The position numbers and the translations under genes were made by a program. The notes beneath the pieces were generated by a model. That model worked only from the letters and a program-made list of their open reading frames with translations. It searched no databases and was not told the DNA's origin. From Euborellia annulipes (Eukaryota > Arthropoda > Insecta > Dermaptera > Anisolabididae), in assembly GCA_023213315.1 (NCBI GenBank), contig JAKCPI010016465.1, forward strand, positions 30,072-94,071: DNA of 64,000 nt, given 5' to 3'. Below are positions 33,244-44,472 of this stretch, piece by piece; position 1 is the stretch's first letter; each line of letters begins with the position of its first letter.

Positions 33244-33812
33244 ATTTAAAGAACATAAAAAAAAGAATTCTTTTATCTTATTTTTGCAGTCTTTTTTTCT
33301 AATTTTACCTAAAATGTTTGTCCTTTAGATAACATAGAATTCTTTAAAAAGCTCTCGAGGGAATTCTTTCTGGAATAGAATAAACAAAATCCGTTCTTGT
33401 CCCTGTTCAAAGTCTTAATATCAAATGAGATAATGAATTCTTATATTAATAATTGAAAAATATTTCTCTTTTGTCATAAATAAAACTTAATAAATAATAA
33501 AAATCAACTTTCTTTGGTTTTTGCTTAATCCTTGTAGATTCCCTTAATTTCTGTTTCAATTTCTTCATTCTCTTTTTTGTTTTCATACAATTCTAATTAT
33601 TCCGTATTTAATTATTAATTGAACTTTCAACTCTTGTTTCCCCTTTAGCATTTATTTTATTTTCATTCCTTGGCTGTTATCATTTTCAATATATTTTATT
33701 TATTTAGGTACTCAAATAAATAATTTATTTTATTTTCTTTTTAAGGTGAAAGTGTGCAAATAAATAAAGAAATAAAAATGTCATTTGAAGGTTATAAAAA
33801 TAAATAAATTAC

Positions 33813-33885
33813 CAATATGAATGGGATATTTAACCTCTTCTTCCTCGTCAGAAATGTTCAATTCTTCTCTAATATTAGTCATCAT
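33813..33885 (-). CDS. C2H2 zinc-finger gene A, exon 1 (acidic start)
   Basis: 73 nt from ATGATG to donor CATATTG|GTAATT. The peptide begins MMTNIREELNISD and ends EEEEVKYPIHI. The frame stays open upstream to 34062, but genes B and C do not conserve that, so the shared MM start is preferred. In genes C and D the sequence reads NIKEEL, fitting the SUMO-acceptor pattern (hydrophobic-K-x-E); gene A has Arg instead of Lys. The second intron-side codon (Gly) is completed in exon 2. A hAT-like MITE sits 165 bp upstream. Confidence 0.78.
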
Positions 33886-34050
33886 CTTAATCTCTCTTGA
33901 TTTTATTACAATATTCAAAGAAAAACTTTTGAAAAAATGAGAAAATATAACAAATACGTGAACAGAAGCCTGGAAAATATTAAAAACCTGATTAAAAAGA
34001 TCTATCGTTCCTATGCTCAGAATCAAACAAAAGGAAACTAACATCACGAC

Positions 34051-34475
34051 CAGAGTTGGCAAGTTTTATCCCGCCGAGTATAATACACGGTTTTATACAT
34101 GTATAAAACTATCGCGGATAAAACTCCCCCGATGTATAAAAGGTATAAAACTGTAAAAAACCAACCCCCCTCCCCTGAAAAAACAGCTTAAAAGTTTTTC
34201 ATATTTTATAATGTTCTAAAGCATTGACGATGTTGTTTGCTTTTTATTTAGTGAATAATATAATCAAAATGTTAATAATTGAAAAATGAAATTTTATTTG
34301 AATTTCCTTTCTCTTCGGGTTTGCGCATGCGCATCCAAGTTTTATACATTTATACGTTTAATACATTTTATACAAGTTTTATCCGCAATTTTTTGTATAA
34401 AACTGCAAAATCGTGTATAAAACCCAGAGTTGGGTTTTATACACGAAAAACCCAACTCTGGATAAACCAACTCTG
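34051..34475. mobile_element. hAT-like MITE, 425 bp, perfect 8-bp TSD
   Basis: The ends are CAGAGTTGGCAAGTTTTAT and (reverse complement) CAGAGTTGGTTTATCC. The TSD ATCACGAC is at 34043-34050 and 34476-34483. The interior is filled with GGTTTTATACA/TGTATAAAACT repeats in both orientations. It lies directly upstream of zinc-finger gene A and could affect its promoter. Copy 2 is at 42371-42975. Confidence 0.9.
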
Positions 34476-34649
34476 ATCACGACTGCTTACAGCGCTCCCT
34501 ACGATCAACGAGAACAATTGGGCCGCCAGATTTAAAAATAAAAATCAATAGTTAAGGTTTGGCACTCATTATTTATAGAGGCTTATAATTGGAGATGTCA
34601 TCTTTTGCATCTGTTTTATAAATAGGTCTAACAAAAGCTACTATGATTA

Positions 34650-35540
34650 CTATTTTTGAGCAAAAAGGACTTCAGACAAGGGACCTATCTATTTATATAA
34701 TAAAGACAACAGATTAACCTTCAAAAAGGCTTTATTCAACATACAATTAACGTGTATAAATTAAATATCTATCTTTAACATTCGAAAACAAATAAACATT
34801 GGTTTGCTTAGCAACTTAATAACTCGCGTACTTCGCCGTAGGCCGGTCGGATCAGGCGCTGATGTTGGGAGTTCTGGCGAATTCAGGTAACTAAGTATTC
34901 GTTTTTTGAGAGACTTCAGCCGCCCCAGGTGACATATCAAGTATCAGTTCCTTGAAAGACTTCTCCAGGCATATCGGTTCACTGTGCAAAGCATATTCTC
35001 GAAAGAGCATCGACCACCAGGTCTGTATACGATATCATAATTAAAGCAGGCGAGTTCGAGCCGCCATTTCATAATCTTTTCGTTCTTTATCTTACTCGAG
35101 TGATTTGTATCAAACATGTAAGCTACCGATCTCTGATCGGTTACTAACCTGAATCGTCGACCCTCTAGTGCCCCTAGTGCCTCTATTTCCGAAGGGTTTC
35201 TACGGCAAGTTTCTCTCGGATTTGTTCAAAACTCTTGAAAAAAATGCTACGGGACCACCATCGTGAGATGGTGTTGCCGCTAGAACGAACTCGGAAGCAT
35301 CAGTTTCCACAGTGAAAGGAATCTCGCTGTCATTAGAGGTGACAGTTGATTTACCAATTTCTTCTTTTAATTTCCCGAAGGCATTAATCGCCTCTTTGGA
35401 GAGAAGAAATGAGCACTCAATTAACGATTTTATTTTATCCGAAAAATTAGATATGTATCTAGAAAAATAGGAAAACATTCCGATAGCTCATCTAAGGGAT
35501 GCCGTATCGGTTGGAGGCTGCATTCTCTAAAGGGTTTCAG
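34650..35540 (-). pseudogene. Gypsy-like retrotransposon fragment (RNase H and flank)
   Basis: On the minus strand 35478-35200 encodes an RNase H start: a connection region, then FTVETDASEFVLAAT and GGPVAFFSRVLNKSERN. T-D-A-S and the S-R-x-L region are diagnostic of Ty3/Gypsy RNase H. The sequence continues towards 34980 as a frame broken by stops (EALRG-like, SNRSEI). 34680-34800 may be LTR or 3' untranslated sequence. Clearly dead. Confidence 0.75.
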
Positions 35541-35654
35541 TCTATCTGGATCGAGTTTTTATAGTTTTATAATTGATAATATACCCCAGAAGATGGATAG
35601 TTCGGACTGAGAATGTATTTTTACTTGATTGATTATAAAGTTGAACGAACTTGT

Positions 35655-35785
35655 TAGCGGCTGTGTGGGGCAAACATTCGCAGCAGTTAGAAGGGAAGAT
35701 AGAAATGGGACAGAAGAGGGCGGCAAGATTTGTTTTTGGAAAATTTGATAGGTTTAGTAGTCCTTCTTTAGGAAGGGCTAATTCA
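35655..35785 (+). pseudogene. LINE reverse-transcriptase C-terminal fragment
   Basis: Plus-strand reading gives AVWGKHSQQLEGKIEMGQ then KRAARFVFGKFDRFSS. V-W-x-P/K-H and Q-R-A-A-R-F-V are the hallmark of the region after the RT domain in CR1/Jockey/I-type LINEs. It is only about 130 bp and lies immediately beyond the stop of zinc-finger gene B. Confidence 0.65.
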
Positions 35786-35818
35786 TGTTAAGATTCTTGA
35801 AGAATGTAGGTAGATTGT

Positions 35819-36978
35819 TTATTTATTTTTTACCCTGTGTGAATTCCCATGACTAGTGAGATGAGATTTTGTTGAAAAGGTTTTATTGCAATGAGCGCAT
35901 TTGAAGGGTTTTTCGCCTGTATGTTTTTTCACATGCCTAGCGAGATTAGATTTTGTTGAAAGGACTTTATTGCAATGAGCGCATTTGAAGGGTTTTTCGG
36001 CTGTATGTTTTTTCACATGCGCAGTGAGATTAGATTTTGTTGAAAATTGTTTGTTGCAGTTATTACATTTAAAGGGTTTTTCCCCTGTGTGTATTCGCAT
36101 ATGCGCAGTGAGGTGGGATTTTGAAGGACACTGTTTATTGCAGTGAATACATTGAAACGGTTTTTCACCGGTGTGTATTCGTGTATGTCTAATGAGATCA
36201 CTTTTTGAATAAAATTGTTTTTCGCACTCATTACATTGAAAGGGTTTTTCACCTGTATGGGTTCTTGTATGAAGAGTGAGCTCCGAGTTTGTAGCAAAGT
36301 TTTTATTGCAATGAGCACATTTGAAGGGTTTTTCGCCTGTATGCAGCCGCATATGCCTAATCTGATAAGATTTTTCTTGAAAATGTTTTTTACATATTGT
36401 ACATTCAAAGCCATATTTAAAGTCACGTGTGTGTATTCCCATATGTCTAGTGAGGTGCGTATTTGTAGAAAATTGTTTTTTGCACTCATTACATTTAAAG
36501 GGTTTTTCACCCGTGTGTATTCGCATATGTCTAGTTATATGAGACTTTGAAAAAAATTCCTTTTTGCAATGATCGCATTTATAATGTTTTTCACCTGTGT
36601 GACTTCGCATATGCAGAGTGAGATGAAATTTTGTATAAAAGTTTTTATCGCAATGAGCACATTTGAAGGGTTTTTCACTTTGGTGTGTTACTATATGTTT
36701 GGTCAGATTAGATTTATCAGAAAACTGTTTTTCGCACTCAGTACATTTGTAGGGTTTTTCTCCTGTGTGGGATCTTATATGTTCTTTTAATTTGTAGGGA
36801 TAAGCAAAGTGTTTTTCACAATAATTACATGTTAACGCTTTTTTGGTTCTATGTTTTTTACTTTTAAGTAGATCATTGCTTTTCTTTCTCTCTTTCTTTT
36901 CCAAGGAGGAATTCTTCTGATTTTTCTTAAATTTAAATTTCTTTTCTCTGAAGTTTGTCATCGAATGGGAAGATTTCT
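35819..36978 (-). CDS. C2H2 zinc-finger gene B, exon 3 (12 fingers)
   Basis: The acceptor ATTTTTTTTAG precedes AGAAATC at 36978; the exon stays open to TAA at 35819. After EKSSHSMTNFREKK and a Lys/Ser-rich linker come twelve fingers. Fingers 1-5 and 6-12 are separated by an odd linker (TRDFKYGFEC) in place of TGEKPFKC. Contact residues (-1,2,3,6) are YYKE, DSNK, TFHL, SSHR, TTHR, ESYR, TSEL, SSDR, SSHA, TSNA, TSNR, TSHS. The tail RVKNK is a short read-through compared with genes A and C, which stop right after HTG. With exons 1 and 2 the protein is about 454 aa. It is the most intact and largest member of the array, probably a nuclear DNA-binding protein. Confidence 0.88.
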
Positions 36979-37115
36979 CTAAAAAAAATAACAAGAATAA
37001 ATAAATAAAAAATAAACGCTAATGAAGAGATAGTGGCACTAAACTCAATATATGGGACGTTATTTACGGGATCTTTCATATCACATTTTAAAATAAAAAT
37101 CAATAAAAGATTTAC

Positions 37116-37250
37116 CTTTTTTATATTTATTTTCAAATTTCAATTTAGTCAAACAATTTATTCTCGTTGCTAAACATTTTTTGCTATGTTTATGTAAGAA
37201 AAATAAATTGATGAAATTCGTTCGACAAATAATGCACATGAAGACAGGAC
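37116..37250 (-). CDS. C2H2 zinc-finger gene B, exon 2 (C2HC finger)
   Basis: 135 nt with the same borders as in gene A (TGCAG|GTCCTG and AAAG|GTAAAT). It encodes GPVFMCIICRTNFINLFF, then LHKHSKKC and LKFENKYKK. Cys and His positions are conserved with A, C and D. The intron to exon 3 is only 137 bp here versus about 1.5 kb in A, because A's intron gained a TIR element. Confidence 0.83.
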
Positions 37251-37756
37251 CTGCAAAAAGAAAAAGAAATCAATATATTATTTAGAAGGAAAGAATGCCT
37301 GAATTGAATTAAAAGTTCCGTTATAGGATGTGCTGTTTTCTGGATCGGGGAAGTCGTCAAGGTCTTTGTCAATATTAGGAACGCAAAAAAAAAAAAATCG
37401 GATCTTGCAATAGAATTTCAAAATCCAATTCCTCATAGAAAGAGGCGAGTTCCCCTTCCAGAGTTTTCAAATATTTTTAATTGAAAGTCTTAATATCAAT
37501 TGAGATAAACAATTAAATAATTTAAATCGATATTTTAATTTTATACTTTGATTGAATAAATTAAATTGAAATATTCAACTTTGATTGGAATTTTATTATT
37601 CAATTTAATTTGAAATGTTGATTCTTCCCTATACTTTAATTTTTTTGAATGAAACTATAATAGACTATTTATTTTACGCATTTTTTTTTTAAATCCTTCA
37701 AATTTAAAGTTGAAATTTTGCAAATTTCTGTTCTAAGATTTTCAAATTTGTATACG

Positions 37757-37900
37757 CCCTCGGCCTTGGTGCAGTGGCTAGCGTTCTGGTTTTCTATACC
37801 AAGAGTTTTACTTAAATCATTTGAATACTAAATTGCTTAAATAAGAATGCCTGGGCCCCCATTAGATATATTCATAACGGTTATCGTTTAAATCCAAAAA
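37757..37900 (+). mobile_element. SINE family S1 copy, 3' truncated
   Basis: The head CTTGGTGCAGTGGCTAGCGT is followed by body motifs AATCATTTGAATACTAAATT, AAATAAGAATGCCTGG and ACGGTTATCGTTTAAA. The B box is degraded. It lies in intron 1 of gene B. Confidence 0.6.
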
Positions 37901-37904
37901 AGGG

Positions 37905-38312
37905 GTTTTCGCGACATGGTCTGTCTGTGAAATATCTCAAGAACGAAAAGAGCTAGAGGGTTGAAATTTCATATTTAAATAAGGTACTCCCTGGGTCGAG
38001 ACACGAAGCTTTTGAACAAGCCAAGGAGTACTGTATAGTACTTTACTGATGCTCTTTTTCAGTTTTTTTCGATTTTCTCTCGATTCGCTCCAACGATTTT
38101 TTTTTTTTTTATTCAAAAATCAATTATTTTTTAGATGCTTTTTCCCATACTAATAAATTTTACATCTTGAAAATCAAATGTACCATATTGTCGGAAACTA
38201 AACACATGTCACACAAAAAATCTGGTGTGACAAGCACAAAACACAACTTTCGATTTCCGAAGGTAAGAGAAAGTTGTGTGCTGTGCGGACCAGTCGCACC
38301 AGATTTTTATAT
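37905..38312 (+). repeat. Repeat family A fragment plus full family B hairpin
   Basis: 37905-38160 holds the family A blocks (ATATCTCAAGAACGAAAAGA, GACACGAAGCTTTTGAACAA). 38205-38312 is the best preserved family B unit (AAAAAATCTGGTGTGACAAG ... CAGTCGCACCAGATTTTT). Confidence 0.7.
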
Positions 38313-38319
38313 TTTTATT

Positions 38320-38640
38320 CCCATTAACAAACATGTTCATCCATTTTCATACTAACAATTGATGACAGGTGTCGCCAAACTTATCGATTAAGGGCGACTT
38401 ATGCTTAAAAAATGAGGTTTTGTGAAAAAAATAATTGATTTTAGAGTTTTTTAATCGCGATTTTTTTTATATAGTCAATTAGAGTTTTTCTTTCTGCACA
38501 AATTGACTTCACATTTAGTCTGATCTGGTTAGCCGTGCGAAATCTACAAGGGTTTAAACTTTCAAATTTGAATTTACCACAACGCGGTAAAATGAAATGA
38601 TAGAAAAATATAGGGTAAGAGAAAGCAAAAAATAAATCTT
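38320..38640 (+). repeat. Repeat family L, copy 2
   Basis: CCCATTAACAAACATGTTCA, ATTAAGGGCGACTTATGCTT and GAGTTTTTCTTTCTGCACAA match 14510-15725 without its two insertions, so this copy shows the pre-insertion state. Confidence 0.7.
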
Positions 38641-39232
38641 TCCCTGCAGGGCCGCAGAATTTTGACAAGGAATTTAAAACACAAATAGATACTATCAAAA
38701 ACCCGATATCTTTAATATGTAGAATTTAATTTTGGAGCAGAATTGGATTTTATACATGATTTTGTAGTTTTTTTTACAAAAATCGGGGATAAAAAAATAA
38801 TGTTTAAGAATAAAAACGCTAGAGGCGCTAGTCAGAGTTTGCAAGTTATTTACAGTCTAGTAAATAACTAGCTTGTGAATAACTGTAAATAACCAACACC
38901 CTAAATAAAAAAAAAAAAAAAAAAAAAAACAGGTTAAAAGCTTATATGGTTTATATTTCATATTTTATATGTTTTAAATCAACCAACTTCTCTCTCCCCA
39001 CAAGTTTTGTTTTAAATTAATTTAAATTTAAACAAGTTAGAAAGACCATCATCGTGTTAATTCTGATATTATTTGTCAATTGAATTTAGTATTATTTTAA
39101 ATAAATTTCTTATTAAATAAATAATTACATAGGCCTATAATCTGTTTGCAATAACGAGTATGCAAATGATGTATAAGGAAAGAAAATAACAGAAGGCGTT
39201 TGAAGGTTATATTATAAAAATGAATTAATTAC

Positions 39233-39302
39233 CGATATGAATAGGATATTTAACCTCTTCTTCCTCGTAAGAAATATTCAATTCTTCTTTAATATTCATC
39301 AT
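39233..39302 (-). CDS. C2H2 zinc-finger gene B, exon 1
   Basis: 70 nt, ATGATGAATATTAAAG to CATATCG|GTAATT. The peptide begins MMNIKEELNISYE and ends EEEVKYPIHI, one residue shorter than in A, C and D. It contains an IKEE SUMO-acceptor-like motif. The upstream context AAGAGAGAGATTAAA is shared with the orphan exon at 41389, which faces the opposite way. Confidence 0.8.
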
Positions 39303-39471
39303 CAATTTAATCTCTCTCTTGATTTAAATGCAAATATTTAAAGAAAAACTTTTCAAATGAAAAAAATATATCATAAAAACACGTTGACAACACAAAATGT
39401 AAAAAGATTTCACCAGAATGTTAGTTCCTGATGTTAGTTACGGTTTGATTGATCCTGAACATAGGAACCAG

Positions 39472-40353
39472 GGAATAAACGGGAAGGGACATCACATAGG
39501 GCCGATAGCATAAAGCTAGTTCAAAGTTTGAACCTCGGTCAACAGGCGATTTGACCGAGAATTGCGTAGTATAAAACTTGACCGCCAGTCAAATCAGCTT
39601 TGACCGAGGTTCAACTTGACCGGCCGAATTCGGCCAGTCAAATTTTTGACCGGGGAAAAATGGAGTGTTAAAAACAACGGAACTTAAGGTTTAGAAAGGC
39701 CTCTATGAACGCTCCTTTTTGGCGCCAAATTTAAATATAAAAATTAAACGTTTCTCGCCAGTAAATAAAGTTTTTCTCCAGAATGATTATAACTATGGTT
39801 ATGGTTTCTCACCCAAATGAATAAAATTGTTTTAATAGGAGAATTAAATTCAAGTATAATACACAAGATTTTTTGTTTCTATTGATTTATTTATTTAACA
39901 TTAACACTTTATACGCATTTCGACACCAGATGTGTTATCATACTGATGTGAATTACTTCAGCACAAAACACATATGGTGTCCAAATACGTATAAAGTGTT
40001 AATGTTAAATAAATAAATCATTGAAACAAAAAACCTTGTGTATCATACTTGAATTTAATTCTCCTATTAAAGCATAATGTTTCAACTAAAGCCAACGGTT
40101 CCCAGTTTAAAATTAATAAAATTGTTTGTGAATGGTTTTTCTCCCGGATAAATTAAAAGCATAAAGTTCCAAGTTAACATTATATATTTATTAAAATTAA
40201 AATGATGGAAGAAAAAAATATACAATATATTTATAAACAAAGGATAATTATATTAAAAATATAATATTAGCATATAGAATAAAATATATATAATTAAAAA
40301 TTAACATAAGAGAACAATAGTTATGAAAAAGCAAAATTTGATCAAAAATATGA

Positions 40354-40388
<35 letters not shown>

Positions 40389-41335
40389 GTAATCTAGTTT
40401 TATAATGTATTCAAAGTATTTGTAAATGAGCATAATTTTTTAAATAGCTTGCAAAAAAGCAGGCTATTACTGGCAGACTGTGACACAAAGATCGAAAGCT
40501 TTGAAACGTGGAGTGTCAGTTGACAAACCATATTAAAATAAATTAAAATTTTTCATTTTTATTCAAGTTGGGAATATTTCGTTTTTCCTTATAGGGTCTT
40601 TTTCTATTAATGGTCCCATAATGTGTCAATGTTTGACCATTATGAAAATGATGCCTTTTTTTATGATAATGACAAAATTAAGCACATTACAAACGCTTTT
40701 CAGTGATAAGGAAAATTTGGTACCTATTGCATTAAACATATGACATATATAGTAAAGTACCAATTGTATGTACAGTATTTTTTACTCAATTCTGTGTATC
40801 TGAATATTCATCCATTCCTGCAGCATGTCACACAGCACTTTTTCTTCAGGAGAAACATACTGATTGCCTATAAAAAAAATATAAAAACAATTAGGCCAAT
40901 ATTTTTTAAACATTGTATTGCATCAAAGAAAAACAAAATGAATTGTTATAATTATATTACAAAAATATTTAAAATGCCAAAAAAAATATATCTTATCCTA
41001 TTATTTGAAAAGAAATAAATTAATCAAAAAAAAACTAACCTGATTTTTGATGTTTGAAGAAATTCTATCGTTGATAATTCTGATTAGGAAACAAACAAAC
41101 TTTTTATTCATGTGTTTAGTATGACACTTTTTTGCAAATGGCGGAAATTGATGCTGTCAGGGAACAGCTGCCTGTGAACGGTGAATCTGCGCATGCGCCA
41201 GCGATCCAAGCAGGCGACAGTGGCTCCCTTTAACAACAGCCCTGCTCAACAATTTCATTCTGAACATAGGAACTATATCTCTAAAAGCACTCCAAATTCT
41301 TCCATAGGCTTGTCCCCCCTGATAGGAACGATAGA
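39472..41335. mobile_element. Composite insertion (family J) with nested pieces
   Basis: It begins CAGGGAATAAACGGGAAGGG. Nested at 39499-39655 is the left end of the GGGCCGATAG element, and at 39831-40074 a palindrome (AATAGGAGAATTAAATTCAA arms, with ATTTCGACACCAGATG inside). A T34 run lies at about 40349-40385. The right part (41250-41330, CATTCTGAACATAGGAACTA) has an inverted relative at 59290-59380. The family J end also occurs at 42055 and, reversed, at 55110 and 60300. Confidence 0.5.
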
Positions 41336-41388
41336 TCTTTTTATCTGATTTATCATTTTTTCCAAAGTTTTTAAAGAGAGAGATTAAA

Positions 41389-41452
41389 ATGATGATGAAT
41401 ATTAAAGACATTTCTTACGAGAAACAAGAGGTTAAATATCCAATTCATATTG
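41389..41452 (+). pseudogene. Orphan first exon of the zinc-finger family
   Basis: Plus-strand ATGATGATGAATATTAAAG encodes MMMNIKDISYEKQEVKYPIHI and ends in the family donor TTG|GTAATT. It aligns with exon 1 of gene B with an internal deletion (EEL-N lost) and Glu-to-Lys/Gln changes. No exon 2 or finger exon was found downstream on this strand. It faces gene B head-to-head, suggesting an inverted duplication that lost its 3' part. Confidence 0.72.
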
Positions 41453-41780
41453 GTAATTAATTCATTTTTATAACCTTCAAACGCCATTTTTTCATTTCTT
41501 TCTTTTCATGTATAATTATACAGAGATCATTACATTTATTCTTTTATTTATTTAAAAACATCTCAATTTCTCCCCTCTACTCTTATTTATTTTTATACAT
41601 GTATATATATACAATTATACTCAAGGTCAGTGGATGTAGACGCATTTTTTATTTCTCTCTGATTTTTTAAAGATATAAATTCCCTGTTGTGCTATCAATT
41701 TCTATCATCTCAATCCATTTAAGAAGCTCTTTTCATTCATTGCAGTGGCAGCATCAAGTTCGCTACTTACGAGTCAAACT

Positions 41781-42041
41781 CAAGGGCGGATCCAGAGGTG
41801 TTTCTCGGGGGGGGGGTAATCTGGTGTGATCGTCGCACAGCACACTATTTTTTTTTAATTTCGATAATTTAAAAGCGCATTCTGTACTTGTTTGCCAGAA
41901 TATAAATACACATCAAATTTTTAAGTATTAATTTTAAAAATTTTACATTAAAAATAAATTTTTTTGCGAAAAAAAAGGTAATTTTTTCGAATCTCGGGGG
42001 GGGGTAATTACCCCCTTTACCCCCCCCCGTATCCGCCCTTG
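41781..42041. mobile_element. hAT-like MITE, 261 bp, perfect 8-bp TSD
   Basis: An inverted relative of 27089-27360, with ends CAAGGGCGGATCCAGAGG and (reverse complement) CAAGGGCGGATACGGGG. The TSD GTCAAACT is at 41773-41780 and 42042-42049. G10 and C9 runs lie near the ends and a family B block (TCGTCGCACAGCACACTA) just inside the left end. Confidence 0.9.
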
Positions 42042-42370
42042 GTCAAACTAGACCAGGGAATAAACGGGAAGGGACATCACCAGGGAATACCAGGGCGAAC
42101 AAGAGATTCCAGCGGGTGCAGCTCCCTGGCTAGACGGAAAGCCCGCCGAAGGCGAAGATATAGGGCTATTTAAATAATATTCATATTAAATTATATTCTG
42201 AGTTGAAGAAAAGGCGTGAGGAACTTCGTCCCTGCCGGGGGTCCCACGACCCCACACGTTTGCTTTTTTAATAATTTTTATAAGATGTCTTTATGAAGTT
42301 GCTACTTTCACAAACAGAACAGGATTTGTTCCCCAGGAAGAGGGTTTCTGCACTACCATTTAGCCCGGGG

Positions 42371-42604
42371 CAGAGTTGGCAAGTTTTATCCCGCCGAGTA
42401 TAATACACGGTTTTATACATGTATAAAACTATCGCGGATAAAACTAGGCAGATGTATAAAAGGTATAAAACTGTAAAAAGTCAACCCTCCCCCTGAAAAA
42501 ACAGCTTAAAAGCTTTTCATATTTTATAATGTGCTAAAGCATTGACGATGTTGTTTGCTTTTTATTTAGTGAATAATATAATCAAAATTTTAATAATTGA
42601 AAAA

Positions 42605-42643
<39 letters not shown>

Positions 42644-42975
42644 CACTCTTTCCCCTTTTTCTCTCTCACACTCACACCCACACTCTCACTCTCTCCCCTT
42701 AATAAATATATATTATATTTTTTTAAAATATATATAAATAAGGGGGGTTTTTTATTTTTTTTATCTTTTTTTTTATTAAAAAAATTGTGGGTTTGGTGGG
42801 GGCCGCCCGCTTTGTTTGGTATATTTGGTTTCTTTTCCTTTCCTGTTATTTGAACTTCCTTTCTCGTCGGGTTTGCGCATGCGCATCCAAGTTTTATACA
42901 TTTTATACGTTTTATACAAGTTTTATCCGCAATTTTTGTATAAAACTGCAAAATCGTGTATAAAACCCAACTCTG
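42371..42975. mobile_element. hAT-like MITE (CAGAGTTGG), copy 2 with insertion
   Basis: Same element as 34051-34475; the flanks GCCCGGGG/GCCCTGGG are a 7-of-8 TSD. It is enlarged by an inserted segment at about 42612-42848 that starts with T30-plus and a GT/GA-rich stretch on the minus strand, as expected for a retroposed sequence with a poly(A) tail in reverse orientation. Confidence 0.8.
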
Positions 42976-43009
42976 GCCCTGGGCTAATAAATTCCCCTTA
43001 ATATATATT

Positions 43010-44400
43010 AACATATATATAGAGGTAAGAGAAAGAAAAAAAAATTTTCAATAAACATAAAATAATATCCGATTTAAATATAAAATTTCTTCAGTTTTTT
43101 AACTCTTTTTTTAAAATGAAACTTTATTTATATCGGCACAAATTTTTTCGCTCTTCTATCACCATGTCGCGTTACATGTCGTGACGTCACAAGCCGAGAC
43201 GTCACATGTCTTGACGTCACCAACGACTCGCACCAGGTTTCTTGGCATATACTCTGAAATTACTGGTCAGATTTTCATGGTGTTTTTTTTTAATGGGTAA
43301 AAAATTATCCAGGGGTGGTTTTAGGATATCATTATATCAAATTAGGGGTAGGGAACCCCCCCCCTTATCAGGGGTTCACAAATCATTCACTCGATTTGAA
43401 TAAAATTTAAAATGACGCTTCTCTAGGGTGTAAATAATTGAAAAATGGTATTTAAGACCTCAGAAAGTTCTATCGGACCTACCAGGGGAGGCATCTCCCC
43501 CCCCCCTCCCTATTTTTCAATCGATTTTATTAAAATTTAAAATAGTCATATCTCGAGACGCCGCCAGCCAGGGCCTACCATTGCTAGTTTATTATAAGTT
43601 AAGATTAAAAACGCGATTTTAATACCCTAAATTGAATAATTTTCGGAAAATTTTCAGTTAAGGCGCGCGTCTCGGGGTGCTAATTTTGGGAGGTTGCGGC
43701 CACAATTTTGAAGCTATCGACCTCAAATTTTTTTTTAAATTAAAGCTATTTATAATATCTACAACTTATAAAAGACCTTTTTTTGATTTTCGAAAAAATA
43801 AAATTTTTTTTAGATTAATCGCATTAAATAAAAGATATTTTAAAAAAATTCGCTCTATATCTTATAGATAATTAAATTAGTAATCATTATGTTAAAAATT
43901 AATTAATTTTTTACCCTTAATTAATAAGCTGGAAAAATTCAAATGAATTGGAATAAATCCCTTGTATCCCTATGGGAAAAACTAACGCCATTTCTTGCCG
44001 CCTAGAGTAACTCGGTACTGAATCGTCTTCTAACGGCTTTTTGGGACGCGCACCTTAAACGCCTACGATCCGAAAAAAAAGTTTCACTTGCATCGTGGTT
44101 TCTTAAAACCACACAATGATTTTTTTTTTTAATAAATTATCACTTTATAATATATTTTTTTTTTTTTTGTTATTTTTTTATTGCGAGCAGAAAACTCCCC
44201 CTGTCTTACCACCCTCCAGCCATCCACCCTCGACGGATACTGTTTGAACTTTTTTCGTTCTTGAGATATTTTGTGCATAGGCACACAGACAGGCCAAGTA
44301 GGGAAAAACACTTTTTGGGTGTAAGGGAGCGACACAACCATATTTTTGACACCATATTTTTGACATGAAACCAATACTGTCTCAATCAATATACAATAAA
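43010..44400. repeat. Repeat-rich block: family A pieces, family M copy 2
   Basis: 43015-43030 is the family A terminus. 43110-43215 repeats GTGACGTCAC-like units and resembles 7520-7600. 43925-44075 is family M copy 2. 44215-44390 holds reverse family A motifs (TTCTTGAGATATTTTGTGCA). No gene. Confidence 0.5.
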
Positions 44401-44472
44401 ATATATAAAATATCTCTATTTAAGAAGAAGAAAAAATGGAGTAGTTATAAATAAAATTGTTTTGTTTATTTT

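Noticed and set aside
33886..34062. In-frame upstream extension of gene A exon 1 (start at 34062)
   Set aside because: Genes B, C and D do not keep this frame open (gene C has a stop), so the shared MM start is more likely.
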